From positions 1,178,001-1,242,000 of the forward strand of contig NZ_JACNYK010000002.1 of assembly GCF_014692505.1 (NCBI RefSeq): 64,000 nt of DNA, read 5' to 3'. A program made the position numbers and the translations under genes. How positions within the stretch are numbered: the first letter of the stretch is position 1; every line of letters begins with the position of its first letter. Positions 1 to 7,619 of this stretch are shown here, one piece after another. The notes beneath the pieces are model-generated. The model was not told the DNA's origin. It saw nothing but the letters and a program-made list of their open reading frames with translations, and searched no databases. Source of the DNA: Sphingobacterium arenae. GTDB lineage: Bacteria > Bacteroidota > Bacteroidia > Sphingobacteriales > Sphingobacteriaceae.

Positions 1-1
1 T

Positions 2-103
2 AAAAGTAATGTAAAATCTTGTAAATCTAAAATACCGGTTGATTTTTGGAAAGAGCTGAAATCAGAAGGGCTTATTTACGAAAAAGCGCAAACTCCAACA
101 TAA
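2..103 (+). CDS. Aldo/keto reductase, C-terminal fragment (cut by window edge)
   Basis: An open frame runs in from the left edge and stops at 101-103. The last residues read IPVDFWKELKSEGLI followed by an acidic/Ala/Pro/Thr tail. From family knowledge, aldo/keto reductases of the D-threo-aldose (L-fucose) dehydrogenase type end with a very similar Phe-Trp-x-x-Leu-Lys-x-x-Gly-Leu-Ile motif, so this is probably the 3' end of such a gene, which would oxidise or reduce sugars with NAD(P). Only 33 codons are visible, so the substrate cannot be judged. It reads in the same direction as the GH43 gene that follows after a 377-base gap, which would fit a sugar-degradation neighbourhood. Confidence 0.55.
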   Translation, partial: KSNVKSCKSKIPVDFWKELKSEGLIYEKAQTPT

Positions 104-419
104 GGATGGAAAGTGCAGTACAGCTTTTTCTGAAACATTTTTTTCACATAACCGTAATAAGAAATATATATGCGATCTGTCTTGCACCGCTGATATTGAT
201 GATCCTAGGCAGCGGCGGTGGTTGGGGGGGGTGCTTTAGGGGGGCTAGTATCCGGCCTTAGCGTACAAACTATGCGATCAAAAAGTACTGCGGGCGTAAA
301 GTATCTTAAAGTAATAAGTATAATTTTGGCTTAAAAACTTCTATTTAACGTTGCGTCGGTTCTTACAGACAACGCTCGTATACAGCTGCGCTTAAGGAAA
401 CAGCACAGGATGGCGCATG

Positions 420-450
420 TTGCCCACTTAAAAATAACAGGGTATTTTTG
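420..450 (+). promoter_or_regulatory. Bacteroidota-type promoter of the GH43 gene
   Basis: TTG at 420-422 is followed by exactly 20 bases and then TATTTTTG at 443-450, matching the -33/-7 pattern of the Bacteroidota primary sigma factor (TTTG, N19-21, TAnnTTTG). The start codon lies 30 bases downstream. Confidence 0.6.
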
Positions 451-463
451 GGTTTAGTAAACC
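451..463. promoter_or_regulatory. 13-bp palindrome, possible operator
   Basis: GGTTTAGTAAACC is a perfect inverted repeat around a central G. It directly abuts the -7 box, so a protein bound here would cover the transcription start of the GH43 gene. The binding protein is unknown; a LacI- or AraC-type sugar regulator is an inference. Confidence 0.35.
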
Positions 464-480
464 ATCAATAAATCTCGATC

Positions 481-2091
481 ATGCATACATTGGCCAAAGC
501 TTTAATTACCCAGGTTTTATTATTGCTTATACTCCAAACCGCTAAAAGCCAAACTGGTGTAACTTCTCCAGGATTCCTGTCCATTACAAACAATGTCTTT
601 TGGGATACCAAAGAGGGGCTTCCTCTCTACAGTCAGGGGGGCGGTATATTTAGGTTTAAAGATCCCGAAAGCGGAATCGAAAAATATTACTGGTATGGCG
701 CACAATACAAAGAATCTGCTCAATATCGAAACGACCCATCTGTTACCCCACCCCGTGATAATTTTGTTTCGGTAACATGCTACACTTCCACGGACTTGGT
801 AAACTGGGAATCAAAAGGAGATGTCCTTATACGTGCGGAAATGGACAAGCATCAACACACCCGGTGGGCCGGACGATTAGGTGTAGCTTACGTCAAAGAG
901 ATTGACAAATATGCACTGTTTATACAGCACAATGCCGAGGTATTAGTAACGGTTTCCGACAGCCCCAATGGCCCTTTTAAATGGCATCAACGCATCAACA
1001 TGGAAGAAACGATCGGGACATCAAATACAGGGGATCAGACGGTGTTTACCGATGAAGATACCGGTATCTCTTATCTTGTTTATTCTTATGGAAAGGGACG
1101 CCATAAGCTTTATATATCGGAAATAGGTATGAAAGACGGGAAAGTCGGTTTATTGGACTGTACACAAGTTTATAAAGGTGCTGGTCGCGAAGGGAACTGT
1201 ATGTTCAAGTATAAGGGTAAATATTATCTGTTTGCGTCCAATCTGTATGGCTGGGATTCCTCGTATGCGTATTACCTCGTGGCGGACGATATTAGAGGAC
1301 CTTATACGCCAACCAATGAGATGTCGATCTTGCGCGGATCGGAAATGGATTATGCCCACGTGACACAGACTGGATTTTTTGTCAAGGTCAAAGGAAGTAA
1401 GCAAGAGACTGTGATTTATTGCGGCGACCGATGGGCTAATTTTGCGGGCAATGGCCTCGGATACAATCAGTGGTGTCCCCTATCGTTCGATGGAGAAACG
1501 CCTTATTTCAATTCCCTTAGCGCATGGTGCCTGAATCCGACCACCGGCGAATGGCAGGTAGACACGGGAAATAATTACATAAAAAATGGAAGCTTCGAGG
1601 CCGACCGCCGTCGGATTCCGAGCCCTATCAAGCCGGTGCAGGAGCAACTGCTGGGATGGGCGACAACGATCATCGAGGGCACAAAGTTGTCTGTTAGCGA
1701 CTCTACATCCCCCAGTCTAAATTATTTCAACACACAGCAGGATCGAAAAACTGTGATCGGTGAGAAGAGTCTTCAGATAAGCGATGTCGTCAACTTTAAA
1801 CGCAAAGTTGTGCAAACTGTCGAATCCAGTCCATACGTCGACTTGGAAGATGGTTATTACAACTTAACTGCAAAAATTAGAAACAGCGACGGATTTCGTA
1901 GACTCGAAATGTATGCCGAAAGTAGTGGTAATATCGTGAAGAAGTCCATATCTAAGTCGAACGACGGTTGGACTGCCATTGAAATCGAAAAGATACCTGT
2001 TAGAAACGGACATGTTGAAATTGGGTTTGTGGCGGAGGGAAATGCCGGAGCATTTTGCTATGTAGATGATGTCTCGCTGGTGAAAAATTAA
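481..2091 (+). CDS. Secreted glycoside hydrolase family 43 protein with C-terminal CBM-like domain
   Basis: 536 residues. A hydrophobic signal peptide covers about residues 1-23 and ends TAKSQ, so the enzyme is exported. Residues about 30-350 look like a five-bladed GH43 propeller, with the FWDT...SQGGGIFRF entry and the EKYYWYG blade typical of these arabinofuranosidase/xylosidase-type enzymes. Residues about 365-536 start NYIKNGSFE and end YVDDVSLV, the usual frame of a CBM4/9- or CenC-like beta-sandwich that binds carbohydrate. Expected role is removing arabinose, xylose or galactose side chains from plant polysaccharide, consistent with the xylanase locus 6 kb downstream. It has its own promoter and is a single gene. 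The exact subfamily and substrate are not visible. Confidence 0.85.
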   Translation: MHTLAKALITQVLLLLILQTAKSQTGVTSPGFLSITNNVFWDTKEGLPLYSQGGGIFRFKDPESGIEKYYWYGAQYKESAQYRNDPSVTPPRDNFVSVTCYTSTDLVNWESKGDVLIRAEMDKHQHTRWAGRLGVAYVKEIDKYALFIQHNAEVLVTVSDSPNGPFKWHQRINMEETIGTSNTGDQTVFTDEDTGISYLVYSYGKGRHKLYISEIGMKDGKVGLLDCTQVYKGAGREGNCMFKYKGKYYLFASNLYGWDSSYAYYLVADDIRGPYTPTNEMSILRGSEMDYAHVTQTGFFVKVKGSKQETVIYCGDRWANFAGNGLGYNQWCPLSFDGETPYFNSLSAWCLNPTTGEWQVDTGNNYIKNGSFEADRRRIPSPIKPVQEQLLGWATTIIEGTKLSVSDSTSPSLNYFNTQQDRKTVIGEKSLQISDVVNFKRKVVQTVESSPYVDLEDGYYNLTAKIRNSDGFRRLEMYAESSGNIVKKSISKSNDGWTAIEIEKIPVRNGHVEIGFVAEGNAGAFCYVDDVSLVKN

Positions 2092-2149
2092 GTTCGTGCA
2101 TCATGTTAAACAGGTAACATGGAAGAAAAAGAGATTGTAATACAACAGA

Positions 2150-3007
2150 TTAAGCGGAAAACAGCATATTTCTATATCCCTTTAAACTCATTCCTTTATG
2201 TCTTCTGAAAAATTTATTGATATGACTTTCATCTGCAAATCCAAATTCATCGGCTATTTCATGAACTCTTTTGTCACTGAACCGTAGTCGGTGTTCAATC
2301 AGTCGAATCCTATAAGAAGAGATATATTGCTGTATCGATTCTTTGCATTGCCTGCGGAAATAACTACCAAGGTAAGTTGGAGATAATCCGAAATTTTGGG
2401 CTATTACAGCAATACGTAAAAATTCGGGCTGGCGTATATGTTCCTGTATATATTCCAATATTTGCAATAGACGAATGTCTGCATGGGGAATAATATTTTT
2501 TGGCTTAATTAAGGCTAAATTTCTAGCCGCAATAACAATTATGGCATTCACTAAATGGCGAACGAGGTCTTCCGAATACACCGATTCATGTTCAGTAGCC
2601 TGTCGTAAATTCTCCATCAGTGAACCCGCTATATGTCTGTCATCATTGTTTACGAGCACGGAACCCGACAAATGGGAAGCATAATATAACAGACATGCTA
2701 TATGATCTATACTTTTCCATTGGTATTCCCGTATATATTCTTCTCCGAAACGTATTACCATAAACTCACATATATCCTCCACATCAAATTCATGGCAATC
2801 TTTAGGCGTTATAAGGAATAAGTCTCCTGCACAATAAGCGAACTTATTTCCATTGACGGCGTGGTGACCGGTGCCGGAGATTACGTAAACCAATTCAAAA
2901 AAATTGAATTGTCTATCACGTAAAGGGCAGTCGTTTACTTTTTCGTAGAACACTTCAAGGGATTGATAGATGTTTTCTCTTGCCATAGGGCAAAGATACC
3001 TAAACAT
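2150..3007 (-). CDS. AraC-family transcriptional regulator
   Basis: About 285 residues. The N-terminal half is a cupin-like effector domain (ELVYVISGTGHHAVNG, then AGDLFLITPKDCHEF). The C-terminal 100 residues form a paired helix-turn-helix of the AraC/XylS type (IAVIAQNFGLSPTYLGSYFRR and VHEIADEFGFADESHINKFF). A second in-frame ATG at 2986 is an equally good start. The gene is convergent with GH43 and divergent from the quinone oxidoreductase at 3074, which is the likeliest target. The effector is not predictable. Confidence 0.9.
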   Translation of the reverse strand: MFRYLCPMARENIYQSLEVFYEKVNDCPLRDRQFNFFELVYVISGTGHHAVNGNKFAYCAGDLFLITPKDCHEFDVEDICEFMVIRFGEEYIREYQWKSIDHIACLLYYASHLSGSVLVNNDDRHIAGSLMENLRQATEHESVYSEDLVRHLVNAIIVIAARNLALIKPKNIIPHADIRLLQILEYIQEHIRQPEFLRIAVIAQNFGLSPTYLGSYFRRQCKESIQQYISSYRIRLIEHRLRFSDKRVHEIADEFGFADESHINKFFRRHKGMSLKGYRNMLFSA

Positions 3008-3044
3008 GCTTTAAATGTACCTGCTTTTAATCTTGTTTCCGGTC

Positions 3045-3052
3045 TATTTTTG
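3045..3052 (+). promoter_or_regulatory. Putative -7 box for the oxidoreductase gene
   Basis: TATTTTTG fits TAnnTTTG and sits 21 bases before the start codon at 3074. No convincing -33 element is visible, which would fit a promoter that needs the divergent AraC activator. Confidence 0.35.
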
Positions 3053-3073
3053 TGAAATCAAATTGACAACAAA

Positions 3074-4021
3074 ATGAAAGCAGTTGTATTGAAAAATTTC
3101 GGAGGTGTCGAAAACCTTCTTTACAAAGAAATTGAAAAGCCTCTAATAAAGACAAATGAGGTACTGGTCAAAGTGAAAGCGATCAGTATTAATCCTGTCG
3201 ATGTCAAAGTTCGCAATCGACAAGCTCCATTGGCAGAAGATTTGGCGAAATACGATCCGCTAGTCTTGGGATGGGATATTTCCGGCGAAGTGACGGAAAT
3301 CGGGACTGAAGTTACGCAATTCAACATGGGAGACGAGGTGTTTGGAATGGTCAATTTCGTCGGACATGGCAAAGCCTATGCAGAGTATGTGGCGGCTCCC
3401 GCGGAACATCTCGCGCGGAAACCCAACAACATCAATCATGTGGAAGCTGCCGCCAGCACATTAGCTGCATTGACCGCATGGCAAGCATTTAATAGCTACG
3501 GTAAATTGAGACCCACAGACAACGTACTTATCCACGCCGCTTCTGGCGGTGTGGGGCATTTCGCTGTTCAGATAGCCAAAGATATGGGGGCATACGTTGT
3601 CGCTACCTCCTCCGCTCCTAACAGAGATTTCGTATTGGGATTGGGCGCAGACGACTTCATTGATTACAGAAGGGTGCGTTTTGAGGAAGTAGCACCACCC
3701 GCTGATTTTGTACTGGAAGCTATCGGAGGAGCCAATTTTCAGAAATCGGTACAGGTACTGAAACCTTTCGGAACGATTGTCGCATTACCTTCGGGACATA
3801 CGATGGAAGATGAGTTAAAAGCGCAAGAGAAGCAGCTTCACGCTTGCTATTTCATGTCTGTTTATTCCAGCGGACAGGATATGCAACATATTGCATCTTT
3901 ATTGGAAAAGGAAGTGTTGAAACCTCATGTATCCGATGTGTTCGGTTTTGACAAAATCGCAGATGCACATCTGCAAATCGAAACCGGCCGTACAGTAGGA
4001 AAGATAGTGATCAAATTGTAA
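3074..4021 (+). CDS. NADP-dependent quinone oxidoreductase, zinc-free MDR family
   Basis: 315 residues, normal for the family. It has an N-terminal GroES-like domain (MKAVVLKNFGG...PLVLGWDISGEVTEIG) and a Rossmann domain with the nucleotide motif HAASGGVGHFAVQIAK near residue 155. No Cys/His zinc ligands are seen at the catalytic position, as expected for the quinone oxidoreductase/zeta-crystallin branch. It should reduce quinones or alpha,beta-unsaturated carbonyls using NADPH in the cytoplasm. It diverges from an AraC regulator and is followed by a flavodoxin-fold quinone reductase, so a shared role in electrophile or quinone stress is a reasonable inference. Confidence 0.88.
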   Translation: MKAVVLKNFGGVENLLYKEIEKPLIKTNEVLVKVKAISINPVDVKVRNRQAPLAEDLAKYDPLVLGWDISGEVTEIGTEVTQFNMGDEVFGMVNFVGHGKAYAEYVAAPAEHLARKPNNINHVEAAASTLAALTAWQAFNSYGKLRPTDNVLIHAASGGVGHFAVQIAKDMGAYVVATSSAPNRDFVLGLGADDFIDYRRVRFEEVAPPADFVLEAIGGANFQKSVQVLKPFGTIVALPSGHTMEDELKAQEKQLHACYFMSVYSSGQDMQHIASLLEKEVLKPHVSDVFGFDKIADAHLQIETGRTVGKIVIKL

Positions 4022-4110
4022 GCATCGGAAACCAGGACTGAAAGGTCCAACACCAAGCAGCTTTTATAATCAACAAATGGTGTTATTCAAACAGATTTAA
4101 ATCAAGAGAA

Positions 4111-4692
4111 ATGAAAAAGATAGTCGTTATCAATGGGCATCCCAATAAAGAAAGCTTTAACAGTGCTATTGCACATTCTTATATCAACTCCGCTTTGGCT
4201 GCTGGTTCAGAAGTGCGATATATTGCCATCGGGGAATTAGATTTCAACCCAAATTTACGGTTTGGTTATCGACAACGAATGGAGCTTGAACCAGATCTAG
4301 TGAAAGCAATGGAAGATATACAATGGAGCAAGCATCAGGTTTGGGTACATCCACTATGGTGGCTTGGTATGCCCGCCATTATGAAAGGTTTTTTTGACAG
4401 GGCTTTTCTTCCAGGAATTACTTTCAAAAATAATAAACAAGGAAGTAGTGAGGGATTATTAAAAGGAAAGACAGGCAGAATAATAACAACGGCGGGAGAT
4501 TTATGTCTTAAGACATATGAAGAAGCCTATCGGTCAAGCGGACTTGTACAATTACAAAAAGGTATTTTGGAATATTGTGGGGTGTCGTCCATTCAAAGTG
4601 ATTTTATTGGGCCACTTTATGAGTTGAATGAAAAAGATAGAAAAGAATGGATGCAGCGGATAAAGGACTTAGCTGCACTAGACTCCATTTAG
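4111..4692 (+). CDS. NAD(P)H quinone reductase, flavodoxin-like fold (KefF/YwrO type)
   Basis: 193 residues. It begins MKKIVVINGHPNKESF, the FMN/FAD phosphate-binding start of the NQO1/KefF/YwrO family, and contains VHPLWWLGMPAIMKGFFDRAF, the flavin-contact motif, near residues 75-100. Members transfer two electrons from NAD(P)H to quinones, which avoids semiquinone radicals. It lies 89 bases after the MDR oxidoreductase in the same direction and may be co-transcribed with it. Confidence 0.88.
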   Translation: MKKIVVINGHPNKESFNSAIAHSYINSALAAGSEVRYIAIGELDFNPNLRFGYRQRMELEPDLVKAMEDIQWSKHQVWVHPLWWLGMPAIMKGFFDRAFLPGITFKNNKQGSSEGLLKGKTGRIITTAGDLCLKTYEEAYRSSGLVQLQKGILEYCGVSSIQSDFIGPLYELNEKDRKEWMQRIKDLAALDSI

Positions 4693-4791
4693 GTGGTGAA
4701 TTGCTTTTCCCCTGTCCATTTGTTACTTTTATAACACGAACGGGATGTGAATGATGAAAAAGAAATTGTAAAACGACTTTATCGAAGACCT

Positions 4792-5361
4792 ATGGAATTC
4801 AGTATTCAACCTACATTAGAAAACGAGAAAATCGTCCTTTATCCTTTAAAGGAAAAAGATTTTGAAGCCTTGTACATCGTTGCTTCCGATCCCAAAATAT
4901 GGGAACAGCATCCCAATAAAAACCGTTGGAAAAAAGATATATTTAAAACATTTTTTGACGGAGCAATCCAAAGTAAAGGAGCTTTTAAAATTGTAGATAA
5001 AGCTACGGGAGACATCATCGGAAGCACACGTTTTTATGATTATGACAAACAGCAGGATAGCCTATTTATTGGTTATACTTTCTATGCCACAAACTATTGG
5101 GGCAAAGGCATCAACCAATCGGTAAAAGCCATCATGTTGGATTACATTTTTCAGTTCATTTCAAAAGTAAAGTTCCATATAGGGGCAGAAAATTTCCGTT
5201 CACAAATTGCAATTAGCCGCTTAGGTGCTGAGAAAATTGCAGAACAGGAAGTAACTTATTTCGGTGAGGCACCCCGGTTAAATTTTGTGTATCGGATTTA
5301 TAAAGAAGACTGGGAAAAAGAATACTTAAAAAAATCTGGACAATTTATCGGTAAAAACTGA
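4792..5361 (+). CDS. GNAT-family N-acetyltransferase
   Basis: 189 residues from the ATG at 4792. A GTG at 4747 would add 15 residues (starting NDEKEIVKR), but the conserved part of the family starts at MEFSIQPTLENEKIVLYPL, so I prefer 4792. The acetyl-CoA fold of the RimJ/RimL type is recognisable from VLYPLKEKDFEALYIVASDP, the central GDIIGSTRFYDYD strand and YWGKGINQSVKAIML, which holds the pantetheine/pyrophosphate loop. The substrate is unknown; candidates are ribosomal protein N-termini or small amines. It follows the quinone reductase by about 100 bases. Confidence 0.85.
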   Translation: MEFSIQPTLENEKIVLYPLKEKDFEALYIVASDPKIWEQHPNKNRWKKDIFKTFFDGAIQSKGAFKIVDKATGDIIGSTRFYDYDKQQDSLFIGYTFYATNYWGKGINQSVKAIMLDYIFQFISKVKFHIGAENFRSQIAISRLGAEKIAEQEVTYFGEAPRLNFVYRIYKEDWEKEYLKKSGQFIGKN

Positions 5362-5494
5362 AATATCGTATCACATCTTTGACGCGAGAGATACACCATT
5401 AGCCATATGCAAAATAAATAATACGAAACAAGTAAAAACAGTTATCGAGGCATTTGTAAAAGCCGGTAATATCTATGATGATCTAGCCATATAA
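5333..5494 (+). pseudogene. Possible gene remnant without a start codon
   Basis: In the frame shifted relative to the GNAT gene, an open stretch runs over its 3' end to TAA at 5492-5494. Its last part reads HIFDARDTPLAICKINN, then KQVKTVIEAFVKAGNIY and a short tail. This looks like protein (helical, balanced composition) rather than chance sequence, but there is no ATG, GTG or TTG start before it, and I do not recognise the family. It could be the 3' end of a deleted gene. It ends one base before the 3' end of the convergent hxlR gene. Confidence 0.25.
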
Positions 5495-5860
5495 TTATTC
5501 GTTCTTACCATGCAATCTATTTCGATAGAAAACACCCCAATTTGCTATTTCATCTATAATCGGTTCCATCGTTTTTCCATATTCCGTGACTTCGTATTCA
5601 ACGGTTATTGGTTTTGTATCGACGACCGTCCGTGTTACCAGTTGGTTCATTTCTAAATCTTGCAATTCTTTGGAAAGCATTTTGGCGGCGATACCATCGA
5701 TCTCTCGTAAAAGATCCATAAATCGCATTTTTCCACCTTGCAACAGCGTTCCGAGAATATGAATTTTCCATTTACCAGACAAGACCTGCATCGTATCCGT
5801 TATCGCTGTTATTCTAACCTTACATTCTAAGGACTTCGTTATCGTTTTCCTCTTTATCAT
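5495..5860 (-). CDS. HxlR-family winged-helix transcriptional regulator
   Basis: 121 residues from the ATG at 5860 (MIKRKTITKSLECKV). An upstream ATG at 5929 is rejected because it lies inside the operator palindrome and upstream of the likely -7 box. The HxlR core is clear: GKWKIHILGTLLQGGKMRFMD, then IDGIAAKMLSKELQDLE as recognition helix, then a wing ending VEYEVTEYGKTM. A Cys lies just before the HTH (SLECKV), the usual position of a redox sensor in this family (YodB/HypR type), so a thiol sensor of quinones or diamide-like oxidants is possible. It diverges from yceI; both promoters are near the 40-bp palindrome. Confidence 0.9.
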   Translation of the reverse strand: MIKRKTITKSLECKVRITAITDTMQVLSGKWKIHILGTLLQGGKMRFMDLLREIDGIAAKMLSKELQDLEMNQLVTRTVVDTKPITVEYEVTEYGKTMEPIIDEIANWGVFYRNRLHGKNE

Positions 5861-5880
5861 GCTAGCGTTTCTATCTTGTT

Positions 5881-5911
5881 CAAAAATAAACAAACAAAGG
5901 TTAGTTACCAA
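5881..5911 (-). promoter_or_regulatory. Promoter of hxlR, -33 box inside the palindrome
   Basis: On the minus strand TATTTTTG (positions 5888 to 5881) is preceded by exactly 20 bases and a TTG (5911 to 5909) that belongs to the left half of the palindrome at 5901-5940. Binding of a dimer to the palindrome would cover the -33 element, so autorepression is expected. The ATG at 5860 lies 20 bases downstream of the -7 box. Confidence 0.55.
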
Positions 5912-5940
5912 TTGGAAACTAGTTTCCAATTGGTAACTAA
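5901..5940. promoter_or_regulatory. Perfect 40-bp palindrome, probable HxlR operator
   Basis: The 20 bases at 5901-5920 (TTAGTTACCAATTGGAAACT) are followed without spacer by their exact reverse complement. Each half contains a nested CCAATTGG dyad, giving two CCAATTGG cores 17 bp apart. It lies between hxlR and yceI, overlaps the hxlR -33 box and ends 25 bases before the yceI -7 box. Confidence 0.7.
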
Positions 5941-5965
5941 TGCATTTTTTAAATCGACCTTATAT

Positions 5966-5973
5966 TACCTTTG
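5966..5973 (+). promoter_or_regulatory. Putative -7 box of yceI
   Basis: TACCTTTG fits TAnnTTTG and lies 33 bases before the start codon. The -33 position falls just right of the palindrome, in an A/T-rich stretch. Confidence 0.4.
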
Positions 5974-6006
5974 CAGCGCTATTTAGAAATAACAGTTAAA
6001 TAAAAA

Positions 6007-6687
6007 ATGAAAAAATTATCAGCTTTAACAATTGTTGCCGCGCTAGCATTGGCGGCTTGCGGGGGTAATTCCAACACAGACAAAGTACAGACATCAACAG
6101 CTCAAGAGGTTGCGACGGAAAAAGGCACAGTATTTCAGCTTGATCCTGCAAATAGTTCTATAAAATGGAAAGCTTACCATAAAGGTGGTTTTGATCCACG
6201 GTTTGGAACATTGGAGAGTGAAGGAAGCTTGACGCTGGAAAATGATGCGATTGCGAGTGGCAAATTCACCATCGACATGAATTCGTTGCGTACGGATGAA
6301 GATGCAGTAGATGTAGCCAAAACAGGCGGAAAGACGGCTGCAGATTTAGATGGCCATTTAAAGAATGAAGATTTTTTTGAAGTTGAAAAATATCCGACAT
6401 CGAAATTGGAAATCACATCTGTAAGATCTTTTGATCCCGCAACAGATAAGAGTGTACTTGCGGATGCGACAAATGTTATTAGTGGTAACCTAACGATCAA
6501 GGAAAAAACGGTGAATGTATCTTTTCCCGCTAAAGTATCTATCAGTGAAAATGAAGTGAATGTACAATCGAAATTCCGCATTAATAGACAAGACTGGGGT
6601 CTTACTTACGGAACAGATGGCGACCCTAAGGATTGGATGATTTCACAAGAGGTGGATTTGGAGTTTGATATCACCGCTAAAAAATAA
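6007..6687 (+). CDS. YceI-family lipoprotein
   Basis: 226 residues. Residues 1-19 are a lipoprotein signal ending LALAACGGN, so the Cys is lipidated and the protein sits in the cell envelope. The rest is a YceI beta-barrel: FQLDPANSSIKWKAYHKGGF at the start, GKFTIDMNSL, HLKNEDFFEVEKYPTSKLEI and FRINRQDWGLTYG. YceI proteins are lipocalin-like and bind long isoprenoids; the family is often induced by acid or oxidative stress. Pairing with a divergent HxlR regulator suggests it is its main target. A strong hairpin follows the gene. Confidence 0.92.
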   Translation: MKKLSALTIVAALALAACGGNSNTDKVQTSTAQEVATEKGTVFQLDPANSSIKWKAYHKGGFDPRFGTLESEGSLTLENDAIASGKFTIDMNSLRTDEDAVDVAKTGGKTAADLDGHLKNEDFFEVEKYPTSKLEITSVRSFDPATDKSVLADATNVISGNLTIKEKTVNVSFPAKVSISENEVNVQSKFRINRQDWGLTYGTDGDPKDWMISQEVDLEFDITAKK

Positions 6688-6742
6688 ATATAATTCTTCA
6701 CTAAATGGGTTTGAATCAAAAATTCATCGACGTGGAAACGGA

Positions 6743-6771
6743 GAGGCAGGCATATTTCATATACCTGCCTC
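6743..6771 (+). terminator. Rho-independent terminator after yceI
   Basis: GAGGCAGG (6743-6750) pairs with CCTGCCTC (6764-6771) around an A/T-rich loop that can pair further. A T-containing tail follows. Confidence 0.6.
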
Positions 6772-6915
6772 TTTATGACTTCTACCCTTTCCTCCTAAAC
6801 CAATACAAGCGAATCTTCGTTAGATTTTTCAGCATACTTCCAAGCCTTGTAAGCTATCCAAGAAGGTTGAAAAAGCGCGCCTATAATATCCAGTAAAATT
6901 TTGATAAAAGAAATA

Positions 6916-7542
6916 TTAATTGGAGATACTTACCGCCTTCTTTAAATAGTCGTCGCGATGTAATTGGCGCAACATAAAGTCTGCGACATCTGCTCGAGAT
7001 ATCTTCAGATTAAGCTTTTTGTATTTTTCGTCAAAACCTATCGCATATCCACGGGTAATTGCTCCATCGGTCAATGCACTTGGTCGTACTATAGTATAAT
7101 CGAGATCACTATTGCGTATATATTCTTCCTGCAATTTGTGGTCATTAAACGCTTTTTTGAGCAACATACCAAACATGATATGTTTCCAGATAAAATTGAG
7201 ATTTCCATAACTGTCACCTATACCAAGCGTCGATAAACAAATCAATTTCCTGACCGAAACGCTGTTCATAGCATGGACAATATTTAGTGTTCCTAAAGCC
7301 CGTATCTTACCAATTCGACCATCGCCTAATGCACAGAAAACGGCGTCGTGATTTTTTACGGCATTTTTAACTTCTTCGGCGTTGGTTACATCTCCGGTAT
7401 AAACACGAAGGTTTGGATGATTTAAAGATGTCATTTTTTCGGGATTGCGCAAGAAGGCTGTCACGTCATATCCCTTTTCTAATGCTTGCTTTACAATTTC
7501 TGTACCTACAGTGCCTGTTGCACCAAAAACGATTATATTCAT
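6916..7542 (-). CDS. NAD(P)H-binding oxidoreductase, atypical SDR
   Basis: 208 residues from the ATG at 7542 (MNIIVFGATGTVGTEIVKQA), which starts right at the Rossmann motif GATGTVG; nine extra codons upstream are unlikely to be used. It continues with a NAD(P)-binding-10-type fold (VYTGDVTNAEEV, AVFCALGDGRIG, LICLSTLGIGDS, YTIVRPSALTDG). These atypical SDRs often lack the Tyr-Lys pair and act as NADPH sensors or reductases. Substrate unknown. It runs downstream of the AraC gene at 7620 on the same strand, with 77 bases between. Confidence 0.85.
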   Translation of the reverse strand: MNIIVFGATGTVGTEIVKQALEKGYDVTAFLRNPEKMTSLNHPNLRVYTGDVTNAEEVKNAVKNHDAVFCALGDGRIGKIRALGTLNIVHAMNSVSVRKLICLSTLGIGDSYGNLNFIWKHIMFGMLLKKAFNDHKLQEEYIRNSDLDYTIVRPSALTDGAITRGYAIGFDEKYKKLNLKISRADVADFMLRQLHRDDYLKKAVSISN

Positions 7543-7619
7543 TTTTTTTATTTTTATTCTACACAACAAATTTGCGGCATATAACGTCTAGAAAATAGAA
7601 TAAAAACGACAGCATATGT

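Larger units (their letters stand above)
104..480. other. Gene-free leader, 377 bases
   Basis: No credible gene. It contains G-rich runs around 210-245, and near its right end a well-formed promoter and a short palindrome upstream of the GH43 gene (listed separately). An open frame at 46-261 runs through the G-rich stretch and has no protein-like character. Confidence 0.6.

Noticed and set aside
46..261. Open frame through a G-rich stretch
   Set aside because: Composition driven by runs of G (SGGGWGGCFRG); no start context and no family resemblance; it overlaps the end of the aldo/keto reductase frame.
6705..6896. 63-codon open frame after yceI
   Set aside because: It runs through the terminator hairpin and has no protein-like features.
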